Source: Candidatus Cryptobacteroides faecavium (GTDB lineage: Bacteria > Bacteroidota > Bacteroidia > Bacteroidales > UBA932). From it: 46,470 bases of DNA. The notes below the pieces were generated by a model. It worked only from the letters and a program-made list of their open reading frames with translations, was not told where the DNA came from and did not search any database. The position numbers were made by a program, and so were the translations under genes. This document shows positions 18,505-27,210 of this stretch, one piece after another. Where the stretch lies: assembly GCA_017694995.1 (NCBI GenBank), contig JADIMB010000090.1:1-46470 (forward strand), in the 5' to 3' direction. How positions within the stretch are numbered: position 1 is the stretch's first letter; each line of letters starts with the position of its first letter.

Positions 18505-19200
18505 ATGAAAAAATTGAAATTAATTGCAGTATTGATCGCTTTTTCGGCTTTTGCTTACAGTGCGTCAGCACAGGTCGGTATAGAAGCCGGATATCAGAAC
18601 CTCGGATATTCAATGAAGGGGAACGGCCTGAGCCATAATTCCAGCCTGAACGGATTTTATGTGGGGGTAAGTGATGAAATAAGGATAGTGGCAGGACTCG
18701 GCGTGCATGTAGGGCTGAACTATTCGTTCGCCACAGACAAGTCTGCCAAGACCCTGTTTGACGAACTCAGCATGAAAGGCGGCTCCGAGAAAGCTCATTA
18801 TCTCAATGTGCCTCTGAGGGTCAGGTATGCCTTCAATATTGTCCCCAAGATACTCAAGATCCAGGTTTATGCAGGTCCTGTATTCTCTGTCGGTCTCAGC
18901 CACACACAGAACTTTGATTATGCTGCGGAGATAGGAGGTGACACTTATGGGGGACAGCTGACCTATAATTATTATACTGGGAAGTTCAAGTCCGGTGATT
19001 TCAACGAGGACCTTTCGGAGGTACTGCCTTCATACAAGAGGTTTGAGGCCGCGCTCGGAGGAGGTGTAGGAGTCGAGCTTTTCAGACTGATAGAGGTCAA
19101 GGCCGGATATGACTGGGGACTGACCGAGCGTTCAAAGTCTGCCGAGATATTCTCCAGCAAGAGGAATATATTCTATGTGACTTTGGGTTTCAGATTCTGA
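18505..19200 (+). CDS. Outer-membrane beta-barrel protein (PorT/OmpA-like barrel)
   Basis: Small predicted outer-membrane barrel. The signal peptide MKKLKLIAVLIAFSAFAYSA is cleaved near SASAQ. The mature part has alternating beta strands (VGIEAGYQNLGYSM, GLGVHVGLNYSFAT, LRVRYAFNI, IQVYAGPVFSVGLS) and ends with the barrel signature NIFYVTLGFRF with a terminal Phe. Its 231 residues fit the outer-membrane protein beta-barrel families common in Bacteroidetes. The aminotransferase gene starts 6 bp later, so the two are probably co-transcribed. Specific role unknown. Confidence 0.8.
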   Translation: MKKLKLIAVLIAFSAFAYSASAQVGIEAGYQNLGYSMKGNGLSHNSSLNGFYVGVSDEIRIVAGLGVHVGLNYSFATDKSAKTLFDELSMKGGSEKAHYLNVPLRVRYAFNIVPKILKIQVYAGPVFSVGLSHTQNFDYAAEIGGDTYGGQLTYNYYTGKFKSGDFNEDLSEVLPSYKRFEAALGGGVGVELFRLIEVKAGYDWGLTERSKSAEIFSSKRNIFYVTLGFRF

Positions 19201-19206
19201 CGGATT

Positions 19207-20400
19207 ATGTTGCGGGTTTCAGAACGGATAACAAATATAGCAAACTCCCCTATAAGAAAGTTGACTCCGCTTGCTGACGCTGCAAAAGCGAGAGGCGTCA
19301 AGGTATATCATCTGAACATCGGGCAGCCTGACATAAAGACTCCTCAGGTGGGTCTGGATGCATTGAAGCATATAGACAGGACTGTCCTGGAGTACAGCCC
19401 TTCGCAGGGCTTCCTGTCTCTCCGTGAAAAGATGTCATCGTATTATGCAGGATACGGGATGAATTATACCCCGGACCAGATAATGGTCACTACGGGCGGT
19501 TCGGAAGCGGTTCTCTTTTCTTTCCTGGCCTGTCTGGATCCAGGTGACGAGATAATCACCACTGACCCCACATATGCCAACTACATCGCTTTTGCCGCGG
19601 CGGCGGGAGTAAATGTCAGGACTATCATGACCAGGATAGAGGACAATTTCGCCCTGCCTCCTGCGGAGGAGTTCGAGAAGCTGGTCACGCCAAGGACAAG
19701 GGCTATCCTTATCTGCAATCCGAACAACCCTTCCGGCAGCCTGTATTCGGCGGATGAGATGCGGATGCTTTCGGAGATTGTCCGAAGACATGACCTCTTC
19801 CTTTTTTCAGACGAAGTCTACAGGGAGTTTGTCTACGGTGATGCCGTGTATACATCCGCAGGGCATTTGAGCGGAGTCGACCAGAATGTCGTCATCCTGG
19901 ATTCGTTCTCAAAGAGATACTCAGAGTGCGGCATCAGGATAGGCGCCGTGGTGAGCCGGAACAAGTCTGTTATAGAGGGTGTTCTCAAGCTGGGACAGGC
20001 CAGGTTGAGTCCTCCTTTGCTGGGCCAGATTGTCGCGGAGGCTTCCTGCGGCGCAGGCAAGGAGTATCTGGAGCCGATAAGGGACGAGTATGACCGCAGG
20101 AGGAAGGTGCTTCTTGACGGACTGGGCAGGATCCCTGGAGTGGTGACTTCTGAGCCGGCCGGAGCGTTCTATACGATAGCCAGGCTGCCGGTTGATGATG
20201 CTGACAGGTTCTGTGCATGGTGTCTTTCAGATTTCGAGTATGACGGCGAGACTGTGATGATGGCCCCTGCATCGGGATTCTATTTCACGCCTGGAGCCGG
20301 GCGCTCTGAAGTCAGGATTGCTTATGTGCTTGAAACAAAGAGCCTTGAAAAGGCAGTCCTTCTGCTCTCCAAGGCTCTTGAAAAATATCGTTCTTTGTAG
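19207..20400 (+). CDS. PLP-dependent class I/II aminotransferase
   Basis: Fold-type I aminotransferase of the aspartate/aromatic group, transferring an amino group between an amino acid and a 2-oxo acid in the cytoplasm. The motif SFSKRYSECGIRIG places the PLP lysine at residue 236. NPNNPSGSLYS and SDEVYREFVYG supply the conserved Asn and Asp/Tyr of the cofactor pocket, and GAFYTIARLP and RIAYV (substrate-carboxylate Arg) follow. The 397 residues are full length. It lies 6 bp after the beta-barrel gene and is convergent with the sulfatase. Substrate cannot be fixed from sequence alone. Confidence 0.9.
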   Translation: MLRVSERITNIANSPIRKLTPLADAAKARGVKVYHLNIGQPDIKTPQVGLDALKHIDRTVLEYSPSQGFLSLREKMSSYYAGYGMNYTPDQIMVTTGGSEAVLFSFLACLDPGDEIITTDPTYANYIAFAAAAGVNVRTIMTRIEDNFALPPAEEFEKLVTPRTRAILICNPNNPSGSLYSADEMRMLSEIVRRHDLFLFSDEVYREFVYGDAVYTSAGHLSGVDQNVVILDSFSKRYSECGIRIGAVVSRNKSVIEGVLKLGQARLSPPLLGQIVAEASCGAGKEYLEPIRDEYDRRRKVLLDGLGRIPGVVTSEPAGAFYTIARLPVDDADRFCAWCLSDFEYDGETVMMAPASGFYFTPGAGRSEVRIAYVLETKSLEKAVLLLSKALEKYRSL

Positions 20401-20418
20401 CACTTTGCCGGTTTTCCC

Positions 20419-20461
20419 GGAACAGTCCACTGCCGGTTAATCTGCGGTCCCGGACTGTTCC
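20419..20461. terminator. Inverted repeat spanning the sulfatase stop codon
   Basis: GGAACAGTCC (20419-20428) and GGACTGTTCC (20452-20461) form a perfect 10-bp inverted repeat separated by 23 nt, with an inner CCG/CGG pairing. The sulfatase stop (20437-20439) lies in the loop. It sits between two convergent genes and may end both transcripts, but neither side has a T-tract. Confidence 0.4.
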
Positions 20462-21990
20462 AAAGGCGGCAGTGTCACTCTGAAAAGACTGCTCGGACGG
20501 TGTTCCCTGTGGATGATTTCAGTCATCCGTTTCACTATCTCCGGGTGGTCTTTTGCTATGTCATGGTCTTCATGTATGTCTTCCGCGAGATTGTAAAGCC
20601 TGGGCTTGCCCTTGACTGTCACCATCTTCCAGTCCCCGGCCCTTACTCCTATCTGGTCGGTCTCGTGGAATTCCCAGTAAAGGAACTTGTGCTTCCGCTG
20701 GTTTTCCTCGTCACCAAGAAGGGTAGGGGCGAATGATATGCCGTCAAAGCAGTCGGTGTCTCCGCCAAGATACTTTTCCGGGTATTTCCTGTCCCCTGCG
20801 AGCTCGCAGAAAGTGGGGAGGACATCATAGAAGGCAAGCTGGTGCCCGTTTGTCACCCCTTCTGGAACGTGGCCGGGCCACCATGCTATGAACGGCACTC
20901 TTATCCCTCCTTCGTAGCACTGCCTTTTGAGCCCTCTGAGCTTGCCGTCCCTGCCGAAGAAGCCAGGGTCCGCCCCTCCTTCTTCATGCGGGCCGTTGTC
21001 ACTGGTGAAGATGACAAGGGTATTTCTGTCCAGACCTTTCGCCTTGAGCAGTCCGAGGATTTCCCCTACATAAGTGTCCAGGCGTGTGATCATCGCCGCG
21101 AATTCCGCGTGTGTGTGCACTGCGGGGTTGTACCTGGATCCTTCACTCCCTCCCCATGTCTTGTCCTCAAAGAACTTTTCCCTGTATGCCAGAAGTATGG
21201 AGTCTTCCGGCTGCGCCAGCTCCGCATGCGGCAGGGTGTACGTGAAAAAGCCCATGAAAGGGACATCCCCGCTTTGCCGTGCCAGCCATTCCATAGCTGC
21301 CTCATGTATCAAGTCGGCCGAGTACTGGGTGCGCTTCCTGTATTCTTCCCCGTACATCGGGTACCGGATGTTCTCCTCCAGAGTTACCCTGACTGTTGAG
21401 GTGTCCCCCAGGGCCTTGCTGTACCTGTTCAGGAAGTTGGGATAGTACAGGTGCGCCTGGAACTGGCATATGTATCCGAAGAATTCATCTATCCCGCGCT
21501 TGTCCGGTGTGGAGCAAGAGCCTTCATAGCCTCCGGCCCATTTGCCGAACATGCCTGTAGTGTACCCGTTCTCTTTCATGATTTCCGGCAGGATGATGTG
21601 GTCGGGACTGTATGGCTCCTGTCCCGTGACCGTATAGTCCATGTTCACCCCGTACTGCATCACCGGGGAGTCTGTCCAGTACTCCTTGTTCCCCCTTACA
21701 TGCCCGTGTCCGGAGTGCTGCCCGGTCATGAGCGCTGCCCTGGAGGGGGCGCTTACAGGACTTCCTGCATAGGCCTGTGTAAAACGCATCCCTTCCCCGG
21801 CCATCCTGTCTATGTTCGGGGTGCTGATGTATTTCTGCCCGTAGCAGGCCAGGTCACCGTACCCCATGTCATCGCAGAGGATGAAGATTATATTGGGCTT
21901 CTGTTTTTTTGCGGCGGTTTCCTGAGCCGGGGCAGCAGCGAGTGCGGCTGCCCCGGAAAGGAAAATCATTCTTTTGGCATATCCTGTCAT
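20437..21990 (-). CDS. Secreted type I sulfatase (serine-type formylglycine)
   Basis: Formylglycine-dependent sulfatase of the arylsulfatase A-like S1 family, hydrolysing sulfate esters of glycans in the periplasm or at the surface. The N-terminus is a signal peptide (MIFLSGAAALAAAPAQ) followed by PNIIFILCDDMGYGDLACYG with the metal-binding Asp pair. The activation motif SAPSRAALMTG has Ser80 in place of Cys, so maturation would require an anaerobic sulfatase-maturating radical SAM enzyme, not present here. FTSDNGPHEEGG and HKFLYWEFHE provide further active-site residues. Length 517 is typical. It starts 9 bp after the GH84 gene and is probably co-transcribed with it, suggesting a sulfated N-acetylglucosamine- or galactose-containing target. 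Confidence 0.92.
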   Translation of the reverse strand: MTGYAKRMIFLSGAAALAAAPAQETAAKKQKPNIIFILCDDMGYGDLACYGQKYISTPNIDRMAGEGMRFTQAYAGSPVSAPSRAALMTGQHSGHGHVRGNKEYWTDSPVMQYGVNMDYTVTGQEPYSPDHIILPEIMKENGYTTGMFGKWAGGYEGSCSTPDKRGIDEFFGYICQFQAHLYYPNFLNRYSKALGDTSTVRVTLEENIRYPMYGEEYRKRTQYSADLIHEAAMEWLARQSGDVPFMGFFTYTLPHAELAQPEDSILLAYREKFFEDKTWGGSEGSRYNPAVHTHAEFAAMITRLDTYVGEILGLLKAKGLDRNTLVIFTSDNGPHEEGGADPGFFGRDGKLRGLKRQCYEGGIRVPFIAWWPGHVPEGVTNGHQLAFYDVLPTFCELAGDRKYPEKYLGGDTDCFDGISFAPTLLGDEENQRKHKFLYWEFHETDQIGVRAGDWKMVTVKGKPRLYNLAEDIHEDHDIAKDHPEIVKRMTEIIHREHRPSSLFRVTLPPLEQSGTAD

Positions 21991-21999
21991 GAGGCATCC

Positions 22000-24528
22000 C
22001 TATTTGTTGAAAATGATCTCATAGATGTCGGCTGTGCCGTCAATGGCCACTCCAGCCGTTTCCGGAGCCAGTTCCACCGATGTGAATGCCCCGCTGCGGG
22101 TGCTTGACAGGATTTCATTGCCGTCTTTGTCTAACTGCTTTACAGTGAATCCGCTGCCGTCCCCTGTAAGCAGAGTCAGTGACCTGCTTCCTTCAGCAAG
22201 TCCGAAAGAGAGGGTCCCTTCACACCTGTAGAATGACTGGACATCCTTGTCGAAGGCGTCCACTGCGGCCTGAGGGTCGGCGGCCTGTATCTGGAACCCG
22301 AGATTCCCCGGTTTGGCCGGATTGACTTCAAATGTACGGACAGATGCCCAGTTCTGTTTCGGGGAGTCGAGCCTCAGGAGCCTCACGAAGCGCGCCTGCA
22401 CCGGCTCTCCCTCCCATTTTATGACATACTGTTTCTGCATGTCGTCTATCAGCGTGTGCCAAGTCTTCCCGTCGGCCGAGTACTGCAGGGCCGCATGGTC
22501 GAAGTAGTCCACATCATCCGTTGAGTTGCGTCCCTGGAGGATGAATATCTCTTCTACAGGGACTGCAGAACAGAGGTCAACCCCGATCCACGAGCCTTTG
22601 CTCTGCGCTGTTCCCGATGTGTAGTATGTGGTGGAGTCGTTGTCGAACATGAGTTTCGTCTGTGTGGAGAAAGAGTTGTTGAAGGACCCTATCCCGCGTA
22701 CCACAGAGGATTTTTCCCCTGAAAGCTTCTCGTAGAACATGATTCCCAGGTCATCCATGGCGTTCTCATAGAAAGGCTGGAGCTTGAATGTGCCGCATTT
22801 GTGCGCATTGTATGATGCCAGCCTGTCTGCAGTCATGAGGTTGGATGTATATTCTGTCCAGAACTCTTCTGTCTTCCCTTCTTCCAGCAGCCTTATGAGC
22901 CCGAGGGCCTTTTCCCCGCGCTCCCCGAGCCTTCCGAATTCCACCAGCCAAGGGCGGAGTTCTTCCAGCAGGAGCCTGTCGGTGCATCCTGCCTCCATCT
23001 GTGCAGGCACTTCCTTGATTTTCCTGAATTCTGCGAGCAGGGCGTCGTATTGCTCACGGGTGTAGTTGTCCACAAGGAAGGTCTCTGTCTCCCAGGATTC
23101 GTCTCTCCTGTATCCTGTCTCTGTGTCGCAGGAGTGGATGGCGAACGTGCGGTATGCCTCTGCGGCACCGGGCACGATATGGGCAAGGCCTCTTTCCCAG
23201 TTGTCAAGCGCATTGTATGCCCCTGTGTTCCAGCTGTAGTCGGCTACTCCGTAAAGGGCTATCTTGGAGGCCTCCCCGTATTCCATAGGGTTGCTCACAA
23301 TACCGCAGAGGTCTCCGGAAGTGAGTGTGGTGTCAAGACCGTAGGCGGGACCTTGCATCACGATGTGGCGGGCATAGTCAGTCACAGGGAAGTTCCACCA
23401 GTAGAATGCCGGCCGCCTGATCCGCGAATTGACCCATTCCATAGTTTCCCTGGTAAGGTCGCTGCATACATAGTCTCCTGTCCAGAACACTTCTATGCTC
23501 GGGTCAAGTGTCTTTCCGTATATGGCGAGATTCCCGTTCTCCCCCGGATTGGCCCAGAGCCTTGAATAATCTGTAGGGCAGACGATCAGGGGCCTCACAT
23601 CGCCTTTTTCCTTTACAAACTCGGCATTGAGCCTGTTGAGGAGCTCCGCTTGCCTGGTAGGGTTGGTCCCGTCACCTGAAATGTCATCGAAGAAAATGGC
23701 GAAAGCCCTCACTCCCAGGTCATACATCATGTTGAATTTGTTCAGGAGGTTCCTGTAGTCCTCCTCGTTCCATTTTATGTCCTGCCCTGGATGTATCGCC
23801 CACACGAAATCCACCCTGTTCTTCCCGCAGGCACGCACCAGTTCGCTGATGTTCTCAGCCTCGTCTTCCGGGTAAGGGAGTCTCCAGTCAGGGCAGCTGT
23901 GGTAAGGGTCATCCTTCGGACCATAGATGTACGTGTTCATTTTGTTGGCTCCGTAGAAGTCTATGAGAGAGAGTCTTACTTCATGCGACCACGGTGTCCC
24001 GTAGAATCCTTCCACGACTCCGCGGTATTTGAGGTCAGGCCAGTCAAATACAGTCATGTACGGCAGGCGGCCGCTTTCAAGGACTTGCCTCAGGGTCTGC
24101 AGGGCGTAGAAAGCCCCTCTTTCGTCATGGCCTGTAATCCTTACGCCTTTTTCGTCTATGCTCAGGCAGTATGCGCCTTCAGTGTTTTTTACACCGGCTT
24201 TCTCGGCGGCCCTGGCTCCGAAATCTATGGAAAGAGGGATGCCTTTCTTGTCCTGCCGGAGGAATGAAATATCCCCGAAGAAGGCTCCCTGCCTGTCTTT
24301 TATCCTGAACCCTGCCGCAGGGTCAAGGCTTCTGTCTGCGTCGATGTCGATCTTGTGGGGGACAGGGTTGAGGACCATTCCCTTATGGTCAACCTTGTGT
24401 CCCGGCACTTTCGCTATGGTCTGTGCTTCAAGTCTCTGTGATGACAGGTCGAATCCGTCATCCTGGGCTGAGGTGCAGATGCCGGTAGCCAGCAGGACAG
24501 CAGCTGCGGAAAAAAACTTCTTGTTCAT
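22000..24528 (-). CDS. Secreted GH84 beta-N-acetylglucosaminidase with F5/8C-type domain
   Basis: Exported hexosaminidase of GH84, using substrate-assisted catalysis on beta-linked GlcNAc. A signal peptide ends near TSAQ. Residues about 45-160 form the N-terminal alpha/beta domain (ITGHDERGAFYALQTLRQVL), then the barrel starts at YRGVVEGFYGTPWSHE. The catalytic pair is Asp281-Asp282 in IFFDDISGDG. A helical region follows, and about 640-765 resembles an F5/8 type C (CBM32) domain (TTYYTSGTAQSKGSWIGVDL, RFVRLLRLDSPKQNWASVRTFEV). The 842 residues are slightly longer than the typical Bacteroides enzyme owing to a C-terminal beta extension. The sulfatase follows after 9 bp. The 73-bp gap before it shows no recognised promoter. 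Confidence 0.94.
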   Translation of the reverse strand: MNKKFFSAAAVLLATGICTSAQDDGFDLSSQRLEAQTIAKVPGHKVDHKGMVLNPVPHKIDIDADRSLDPAAGFRIKDRQGAFFGDISFLRQDKKGIPLSIDFGARAAEKAGVKNTEGAYCLSIDEKGVRITGHDERGAFYALQTLRQVLESGRLPYMTVFDWPDLKYRGVVEGFYGTPWSHEVRLSLIDFYGANKMNTYIYGPKDDPYHSCPDWRLPYPEDEAENISELVRACGKNRVDFVWAIHPGQDIKWNEEDYRNLLNKFNMMYDLGVRAFAIFFDDISGDGTNPTRQAELLNRLNAEFVKEKGDVRPLIVCPTDYSRLWANPGENGNLAIYGKTLDPSIEVFWTGDYVCSDLTRETMEWVNSRIRRPAFYWWNFPVTDYARHIVMQGPAYGLDTTLTSGDLCGIVSNPMEYGEASKIALYGVADYSWNTGAYNALDNWERGLAHIVPGAAEAYRTFAIHSCDTETGYRRDESWETETFLVDNYTREQYDALLAEFRKIKEVPAQMEAGCTDRLLLEELRPWLVEFGRLGERGEKALGLIRLLEEGKTEEFWTEYTSNLMTADRLASYNAHKCGTFKLQPFYENAMDDLGIMFYEKLSGEKSSVVRGIGSFNNSFSTQTKLMFDNDSTTYYTSGTAQSKGSWIGVDLCSAVPVEEIFILQGRNSTDDVDYFDHAALQYSADGKTWHTLIDDMQKQYVIKWEGEPVQARFVRLLRLDSPKQNWASVRTFEVNPAKPGNLGFQIQAADPQAAVDAFDKDVQSFYRCEGTLSFGLAEGSRSLTLLTGDGSGFTVKQLDKDGNEILSSTRSGAFTSVELAPETAGVAIDGTADIYEIIFNK

Positions 24529-24601
24529 TTGGAAAAATATTAATTAATGGTTGTTGTCTTCTTGTCTTCAGTACAGCTCCACGGGCCCCATGCCCGGTCT
24601 T

Positions 24602-26035
24602 CTATTTCAGGAAGAGGCGGATTATTCTTTCTTTCAGCCCGCTGTATGGCTGGTAGCGCATCGGGAGGTCGAGCCATAAGGGCTTGTCCACTATGCTTTT
24701 GAAGTGGGTGAAGGTGTCGAATCCGTACTTCCCGTGGTATCTTCCCATACCGCTTTCACCTACTCCTCCGAACGGCATCTGCTCTGTAGCCAGATGTATG
24801 ATGGTGTCGTTTACGCAGCCTCCGCCGAAATGCAGCCTCTCCAGCAGTGTCCTTTCAAGATGCCTGTCGGATGTGAATATGTATGCCGCGAGCGGTCTTG
24901 GCCTCTCGTCTATGTACTTTATCACTGATTCTATCTCCCGGTAAGTGAGCACCGGCATCACCGGGCCGAAGATTTCGTCCTGCATGAGTGTGAGACTGTC
25001 GCTCTGCGGATTATCTATGCTGCCTGCCATGACGATGGTAGGCTCTATCTTGAGTGTGTCTGCGTCGCTCCCTCCTCCGAAGAGTATCTCCGCATGGCCT
25101 GGTCTGCAGGCCGGAGCCGTACCTGATGACGGCCCGACTTCCTCCAGCCATGAGACCAGGCGGTCGAAATGCTTGCGGTTCACTATCTTCCCGTAGGCCG
25201 GATTCTCCAGCGGGGCTGATCCGAACATCCGTACTGTCTCTTCCTTGCAAAGGGCAATGAATTCCTCCGCGATGTCTTCATGCACCACGGCGTAGTCCGG
25301 TGCCACGCATGTCTGCCCGCAGTTCAGGAATTTCCCGAATACTGTCCTGCGCGCAGCCGTGCGCAGGTCTTTAAGGTCCTTGTCCACTATCAGCGGGCTT
25401 TTCCCTCCAAGCTCCAGTGTCACGGGAGTAAGGTGTGCGGAAGCCTTGCCCATGACGACGCGGCCGACGGACTTGCTCCCTGTAAAGAAAATGTAGTCGA
25501 ATTTCTGCTCCAGAAGGCCGGAGTTCACTTCCCGGCCGCCTTCGATCACGGCCACATGCTCCTGAGGAAATGCTTTGCCGATGATTTTCCTTATGACAGA
25601 GGATGTGGCAGGGGAGTATGCGCTGGGCTTGAGTATTACTGTATTGCCTGCAGCCACTGCACTCACTGCCGGAGACAGGGTCAGCAGTAGCGGGTAGTTC
25701 CAGGGGCTCATCACCAGCACATTCCCGTATGGCTCAGGAATGATATAGCTCCTGGCGGGGAACTGCGCCAGGGGAGTGCGTACCCGCCTGCGGCGTGAGT
25801 AGCTCCTCAAATGGCTTATGGTATGGCTGAGCGAGGCCAGTGTCATGCCTGTCTCGCACATGTAGGCCTCCGTGCTGCTCTTGCCGAGGTCGGAGAGCAG
25901 TGCGGAGTTTATCTCGCCCTCCATTTCCACCAACGTCCTTTTCAGATTCTCGAGCGCTGATTTCCTGTAAGACACGGAAAGCGTTTTCCCGCTGCGGAAA
26001 AACGCTTTCTGCTTATTCAATATTTCCTCTGTCAT
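24602..26035 (-). CDS. NAD(P)-dependent aldehyde dehydrogenase (ALDH3-like)
   Basis: Cytoplasmic aldehyde dehydrogenase resembling the ALDH3/fatty-aldehyde group. The catalytic Cys243 lies in NCGQTCVAPDY and the general-base Glu208 in TLELGGKSP. PWNYPLLLTLSPAVSAVAAGN is the cofactor-domain signature, and FGGVGESGMGRYHGKYGFDTFTH is the characteristic C-terminal ALDH3 motif. The 477 residues are normal. It starts 44 bp after recA on the same strand with only a weak 6-bp hairpin (26065-26079) between, so read-through from the recA promoter is likely. Natural substrate unknown. Confidence 0.9.
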   Translation of the reverse strand: MTEEILNKQKAFFRSGKTLSVSYRKSALENLKRTLVEMEGEINSALLSDLGKSSTEAYMCETGMTLASLSHTISHLRSYSRRRRVRTPLAQFPARSYIIPEPYGNVLVMSPWNYPLLLTLSPAVSAVAAGNTVILKPSAYSPATSSVIRKIIGKAFPQEHVAVIEGGREVNSGLLEQKFDYIFFTGSKSVGRVVMGKASAHLTPVTLELGGKSPLIVDKDLKDLRTAARRTVFGKFLNCGQTCVAPDYAVVHEDIAEEFIALCKEETVRMFGSAPLENPAYGKIVNRKHFDRLVSWLEEVGPSSGTAPACRPGHAEILFGGGSDADTLKIEPTIVMAGSIDNPQSDSLTLMQDEIFGPVMPVLTYREIESVIKYIDERPRPLAAYIFTSDRHLERTLLERLHFGGGCVNDTIIHLATEQMPFGGVGESGMGRYHGKYGFDTFTHFKSIVDKPLWLDLPMRYQPYSGLKERIIRLFLK

Positions 26036-26079
26036 GGCTGCAGCTGTTGGATAGATAAAGTCATCCTGAATTCTTCAGG

Positions 26080-27111
26080 TCAGTCCTGGACGGACCTGAG
26101 CGCTTCACGTATCTTGGCCTCGATCTCGTCGCATAGCTCCACGTTGTCCGTAAGGAGCTGCTTTACGGCTTCACGGCCCTGGGCGAGCTTGGTGTCGTTG
26201 TAGCTGAACCATGACCCGCTCTTCTTGATGATGTCGAACTCCACTCCGAGGTCAATGACTTCACCCACGTGGGATATGCCTTCCCCGAACACGATGTCGA
26301 ACTCTGCTTTCTTGAATGGAGGGGCGAGCTTGTTCTTCACGATTTTCACCTTTGTGCGGTTGCCGAGGGCTTCCTCTCCGTCCTTGATCTGGCTTGTGCG
26401 GCGCACATCCACGCGTACTGAGGCGTAGAACTTGAGTGCGTTTCCTCCAGTTGTGGTCTCAGGGTTGCCGAACATCACACCGATCTTGTCGCGCAGCTGG
26501 TTGATGAAGATGCAGCATGTATTGGTCTTGCTGATGTTGGCTGTGAGCTTTCTGAGCGCCTGGCTCATGAGTCTTGCCTGGAGCCCCATCTTGGCGTCAC
26601 CCATCTCTCCTTCGATCTCCGCCTTAGGGGTAAGGGCCGCCACTGAGTCTATCACGATGATGTCGATGGCCCCTGAACGGATAAGGTTGTCCGCAATCTC
26701 GAGCGCCTGCTCCCCGTTGTCCGGCTGGGATATGAGCAGGGTGTCCAGATTCACACCCAGGTTCTTTGCATAAGTCCTGTCAAAAGCATGCTCGGCGTCT
26801 ATTATGGCCGCTATGCCTCCCTGTTTCTGGGCCTGTGCGATGGCATGGATCGCCAGAGTGGTCTTTCCGCTGGATTCAGGCCCGTAGATCTCTATGACCC
26901 TCCCTCTGGGGTATCCACCTATGCCGAGAGCATGGTCCAGTGCTATGGACCCGCTCGGAATGACTGAAACCTCACCGTTTGGCTGATCTCCCAACTTCAT
27001 GATCGTTCCTTTCCCGTAATCCTTCTCAATCTTGTCGATCGTAGCCTGCAATGCCTTGAGTTTAGCGGCATTGATCTCGGCTGTTCCTTCCTTTTCTACT
27101 TCTTTAGCCAT
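26080..27111 (-). CDS. recA: RecA recombinase
   Basis: Strand-exchange and SOS co-protease protein. From the chosen start, Walker A GPESSGKT lies at 77-84, and the conserved DNA-binding loops are visible ([50 protein letters not shown]). The frame extends upstream to 27162, but family alignment favours the ATG at 27111 (MAKEVEKEG), giving 343 residues. It has its own promoter overlapping the end of the upstream GH2 gene. I saw no LexA-like palindrome in the leader, only a short GCCGA/TCGGC hairpin. A weak 6-bp hairpin follows the stop, and the aldehyde dehydrogenase gene comes next. Confidence 0.98.
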   Translation of the reverse strand: MAKEVEKEGTAEINAAKLKALQATIDKIEKDYGKGTIMKLGDQPNGEVSVIPSGSIALDHALGIGGYPRGRVIEIYGPESSGKTTLAIHAIAQAQKQGGIAAIIDAEHAFDRTYAKNLGVNLDTLLISQPDNGEQALEIADNLIRSGAIDIIVIDSVAALTPKAEIEGEMGDAKMGLQARLMSQALRKLTANISKTNTCCIFINQLRDKIGVMFGNPETTTGGNALKFYASVRVDVRRTSQIKDGEEALGNRTKVKIVKNKLAPPFKKAEFDIVFGEGISHVGEVIDLGVEFDIIKKSGSWFSYNDTKLAQGREAVKQLLTDNVELCDEIEAKIREALRSVQD

Positions 27112-27179
27112 AATGATTCTGGTATTATTGTGAGAATGTGCCGATGTCGGCATGTCCGCCATGACACCAGCACATCGTA

Positions 27180-27210
27180 CAAAGTTATGCGATTAATGTT
27201 GATTTGCAAA
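27180..27210 (-). promoter_or_regulatory. Promoter of recA, overlapping the GH2 stop codon
   Basis: Read on the minus strand, TTTG (27210-27207), a 19-nt spacer and TAACTTTG (27187-27180) match the Bacteroidetes consensus exactly. The -33 element lies within the last codons of the GH2 gene (stop 27195-27193). Transcription would begin near 27173, leaving a leader of about 62 nt to ATG 27111. Confidence 0.8.

Noticed and set aside
24570..24601. CGGGC/GCCCG repeat after the aldehyde dehydrogenase as a terminator
   Set aside because: Only five base pairs and no T-tract.
27112..27162. Longer recA start at 27162
   Set aside because: The added 17 residues do not resemble RecA, and the family start MAKE lies at 27111.
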